From Typhlomys cinereus (taxonomy: Eukaryota > Chordata > Mammalia > Rodentia > Platacanthomyidae): 64,000 nt of DNA. The translations under genes were made by a program, and so were the position numbers. The stretch lies in contig JALPQD010000088.1 in assembly GCA_023101885.1 (NCBI GenBank), positions 4,003,501-4,067,500 on the forward strand, given 5' to 3'. Below, in pieces: positions 61,155 to 64,000 of this stretch. The notes beneath the pieces were generated by a model that was not told the origin of the DNA, ran no database searches, and saw only the letters and a program-made list of their open reading frames with translations. Numbering within the stretch: position 1 is the first letter of the stretch; every line of letters begins with the position of its first letter.

Positions 61155-64000
61155 GTGTTTTTTTAAATTTTTTTATTAAAAATGTAATTATACATTTTAA
61201 AATTTTTTACCAGTTCTCTCCCTCCCCCCTCCTCCCCCGAACCCCCTCCTCTCCCTCCTCTCCATCCCCATCCCCCAGTGCCTCCCCCCCAATTCCCAGA
61301 GAGTCCTTTATTGTGTAAGCCTGACTCTCCACTGGGTCCTCCTCTCCGATGACATATAAGGACCCAGTGGCATTTCCATAAGCCCTTTCTCTTGTTCCCC
61401 TTAAGCATAGGAGCACTACTATGGTTGTCAATCCCTTGCCTCCACGGATCTCGGTGCCCTTAAAAGATGCTAGACTTTATGAGGGCAACAGTGCGCTGGA
61501 CATTGCGCTGGGCATGCAAAGTCCCATTATGATTGCTTTGGCCCCAACTATTGTTGAGAATCTTGCAAATCGTTGTTCCTCCCATCCTTTTGCTCTTACA
61601 ATCTTACCGCCCCCTCTTCCACAAATGTCCCTGAGCTCCAGGATGGGGAGATATTAGGCTGTCCTAGTTCTATGTGATTGATATAGAGACTCTGAATGTT
61701 CTGGATTGTGGTTTGTTGATATTCTTTTGCAGTTTTGCTGCTCCTGCAATGCCCTTCACTGCATCCTGCTGGCACTGTATGTCATCCCCTGGCCAGAGAC
61801 AAAAAGCTGTTAAACTGGAGTCTTGTTATAATAGCACATTCAAGGGTAGATGTAATAAAAGTAGGAAACCTCAGTGAGGGAGGGGTCCATCACCCATTTG
61901 CAAAATGATTACTTTTTATCTGCTAGACTATATGCCCTCCCCTTCTGGTGAGATCAGGAAAGAACTTCTGTGAACTTAACCAGGTTTCTCATTACGTACT
62001 TGCAGACCTTGATGGAGGCCTATTTTCTCTGCTGTAACATGGTCCCTTTTCTCCTTGTTTCTGGTGTAGCCCTCCTACCCCATCTCTCTTGTTCATAATC
62101 CTTGCAATTACTATGTTACATAGGTTTACTTTTGAGTGACTCAATGTGGGCTGGGTGAGTTTGGTACTAGGAGCCACCTATTAGGGAGTACATACGGCGC
62201 TTAATTTTCTGGGTTAGGGATACTTCACTTAATATAATTGTTTCTAAGACATCCATTTCCCAGCAAATTCCAGTAATTCATCATTTTTGATGGCTGAGTA
62301 GTACTCCATTGTATAGATGTACCACAGTTTCCTTATCCACTCGTCAACTGTTGGACATTTAGGTTGATTCCATGACTTTGCTATTGTAAACAGTGCTGCT
62401 ATGAACATGGTCGAGCTTGTGCTATCGAGGCGAACGTCTGCTGCATGGGGGGTTATTCCCAAAAGTGGAATAGCAGGGTCATATGGCATTTCAATCTTTA
62501 ATTTCTTTAAGAATCTCCAGACGGCTTGCCAGAGTGGCTGTATGAGCCTGCACTCCCACCAGCAATGTAGGAGAGTTCCCCTCTCTCCACATCCTCTCCA
62601 GCATTTGTTGTTGTTTGTATTGTGGATTTTTGCCATCCTGACCAGGGTAAGATGATACCTCAGGGAAGTTTTGATTTGCATTTCCCTGATGGCGAAGGAA
62701 GTAGAGCATTTTTTAAGATATTTGTTAGACATTTTAATTTCATCCCTGGTAAAGTTTCTTTTAAGTTCCAAAATTGGACCATTGTTTTCCTTGGAGTTTA
62801 GTTTTTTAAGTTCTTTGCGCACTCTGGACAGTAGAGCTCTGTCAGATATGTGGTTAGTGAAGATTTTCTCCCATTCTGTGGGTTGCCTTTGAGCTCGTGT
62901 TACAATCTCTTTATCTGAACAGAAGCTCTTTAATTTCACAAGATCCCAACTGTTGAGAGTCGGTAGCAGTGACTGTGCCATTGGATGTCTGTTTAGGAAC
63001 TGTTGGGCTAGCCCAATCAGCTCGAGGGAGTTCCCTATCCTTTCAACTATGGTTTTTATAGTCTCTGGCCTTAAATCAAGATCCTTGATCCATTTGGAAT
63101 TAAGTCTTGTACATGGTGACAAGTACAGGTCCAGCTTTAATCTTCTGCATGTGGAGATCCAGTTTTGCCAGCACCATTTGTTGAAGATGCTGTTCTTTTT
63201 CCATTGGATTCTTTGGGCCCCTTTGTCAAAGATCAAATGGCTGTATTTTTGTGGGCTTATATCTGGGTCTTCAATCCTTATCCATTGATCTGTGTGTCTA
63301 TTTTGGAGCCAGTACCAGGCAGTTTTTATAACTATGGATTTGTAGTATAGACTAAGGTTTGGTATGGTAATACCTCCAGCAGTGTTATTGTTACTCAGGA
63401 TTGTCTTTGCTATCCTGGGTCTTTTGTGCCTCCATATGAATTTTGAGATTATTTGGTCAATTTCTTTAAAGAATTGCTTTGGGATTTTAATTGGTATAGC
63501 ATTGAATTTGTATATTGCCTTTGGTAGGATGGTCATTTTTATGATGTTGATTCTACTAATCCAGGAACATGGGAGGTCTTTCCACCTTCTGGTGTCTTTT
63601 GCTATTTCTTTCTTTAGGGTTTTAAGGTTTTCATTGTAAAGGTCTTTTACCTCCTTGGTTAGATTTATACCAAGGTATTTCATTTTTTTAGGGGCTATAG
63701 TAAATGGGAAGGTTTCTCTCAAGGCTTTTTCACTTCTTTCATTCTGGGCATATAGGAAGGCCTCTGATTTTTGCACATTTATTTTGTATCCTGCCACCTT
63801 GCTGAACTTCTCAATTAGTTCCAGAAGCTTCCTGGTGGAGTTTTTGGGATCCCTCAGGTATAAGATCATATCATCTGCAAATAGGGATAGCTTGACTTCT
63901 TCCTTGCCTATTTGAATCCCTCTTATGTCCCTTTCTTGTCTTATGGCTTCAGCTACGACTTCAAGTACAATATTGAATAGAAGTGGTGAGAGTGGACAGC
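61155..64000 (-). mobile_element. L1, 3' part, running off the window
   Basis: It has an A-tail (61157-61180, interrupted), a 3'UTR with the polypurine tract (plus strand 61215-61290) and ORF2 from 62167 rightward. It is the same young subfamily as the element at 49886, in the same orientation. The 5' end is outside the window, so full length is unknown. Confidence 0.95.
62167..64000 (-). pseudogene. L1 ORF2, partial, one visible frameshift
   Basis: The frame is open from the window edge ([14 protein letters not shown]) through SLFADDMIL and the Cys motif [18 protein letters not shown] to AGKWMS. There a 1-bp loss near 62247, by comparison with 50990, creates a stop about 28 codons before the normal end at 62167. 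A small in-frame deletion near 62775 removes a few residues of [12 protein letters not shown]. Only the last residues of the protein would be lost, so its activity is uncertain; the endonuclease domain is not visible here. Confidence 0.92.

Overview
This is a gene-poor piece of a mammalian nuclear genome, almost certainly from a rodent. It shows single-exon olfactory receptor (OR) genes, LINE-1 (L1) elements with rodent-style tandem promoter monomers, a B2-like tRNA-derived SINE with a (CA)n tail, long (TG)n microsatellites and intronless retropseudogenes. Nothing looks bacterial or viral-genomic, apart from one endogenous-retrovirus solo LTR. The species cannot be named from the sequence alone.

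Layout. 1-440: 3' half of a dead OR gene. 441-9423: AT-rich spacer with an old L1 3'UTR, a SINE, and a solo LTR (3195-5567) split by a 2-kb L1. 9424-12617: L1 3' ends and a SINE. 13002-13955: one intact OR5B-like receptor gene on the minus strand. 17313-24319: an old, near full-length L1 with another L1 tail inserted in its ORF1. 26330-28234: a rearranged retropseudogene made of DKC1 and RPL23A. 29463-34546: an L1 lacking its 3' end. 34664-35603: an OR pseudogene. 38530-39800: an unidentified insertion. 42320-48710: a full-length but broken L1. 49886-56471: a young L1 with an intact 1274-residue ORF2 and a perfect 17-bp target duplication. 57431-58374: a second OR pseudogene. 61155-64000: an L1 that runs off the window.

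The only gene likely to serve the host is the OR at 13 kb. The three ORs on the minus strand form a tandem family. OR2 and OR3 share several kilobases of flank, and a third copy of the flank (39.8-42.3 kb) has an L1 where the OR should be. By eye, more than half of the window is L1 sequence, and several L1s sit at places where host sequence is missing relative to a sister copy. All paralogy and boundary statements come from reading the sequence by eye, without an alignment program.

I found no new enzymatic or defence system. The most interesting items are the RPL23A-DKC1 chimera, the near-intact L1 with its layered A-tail, the promoter exchange between L1 subfamilies, and the L1 that replaces an OR copy.
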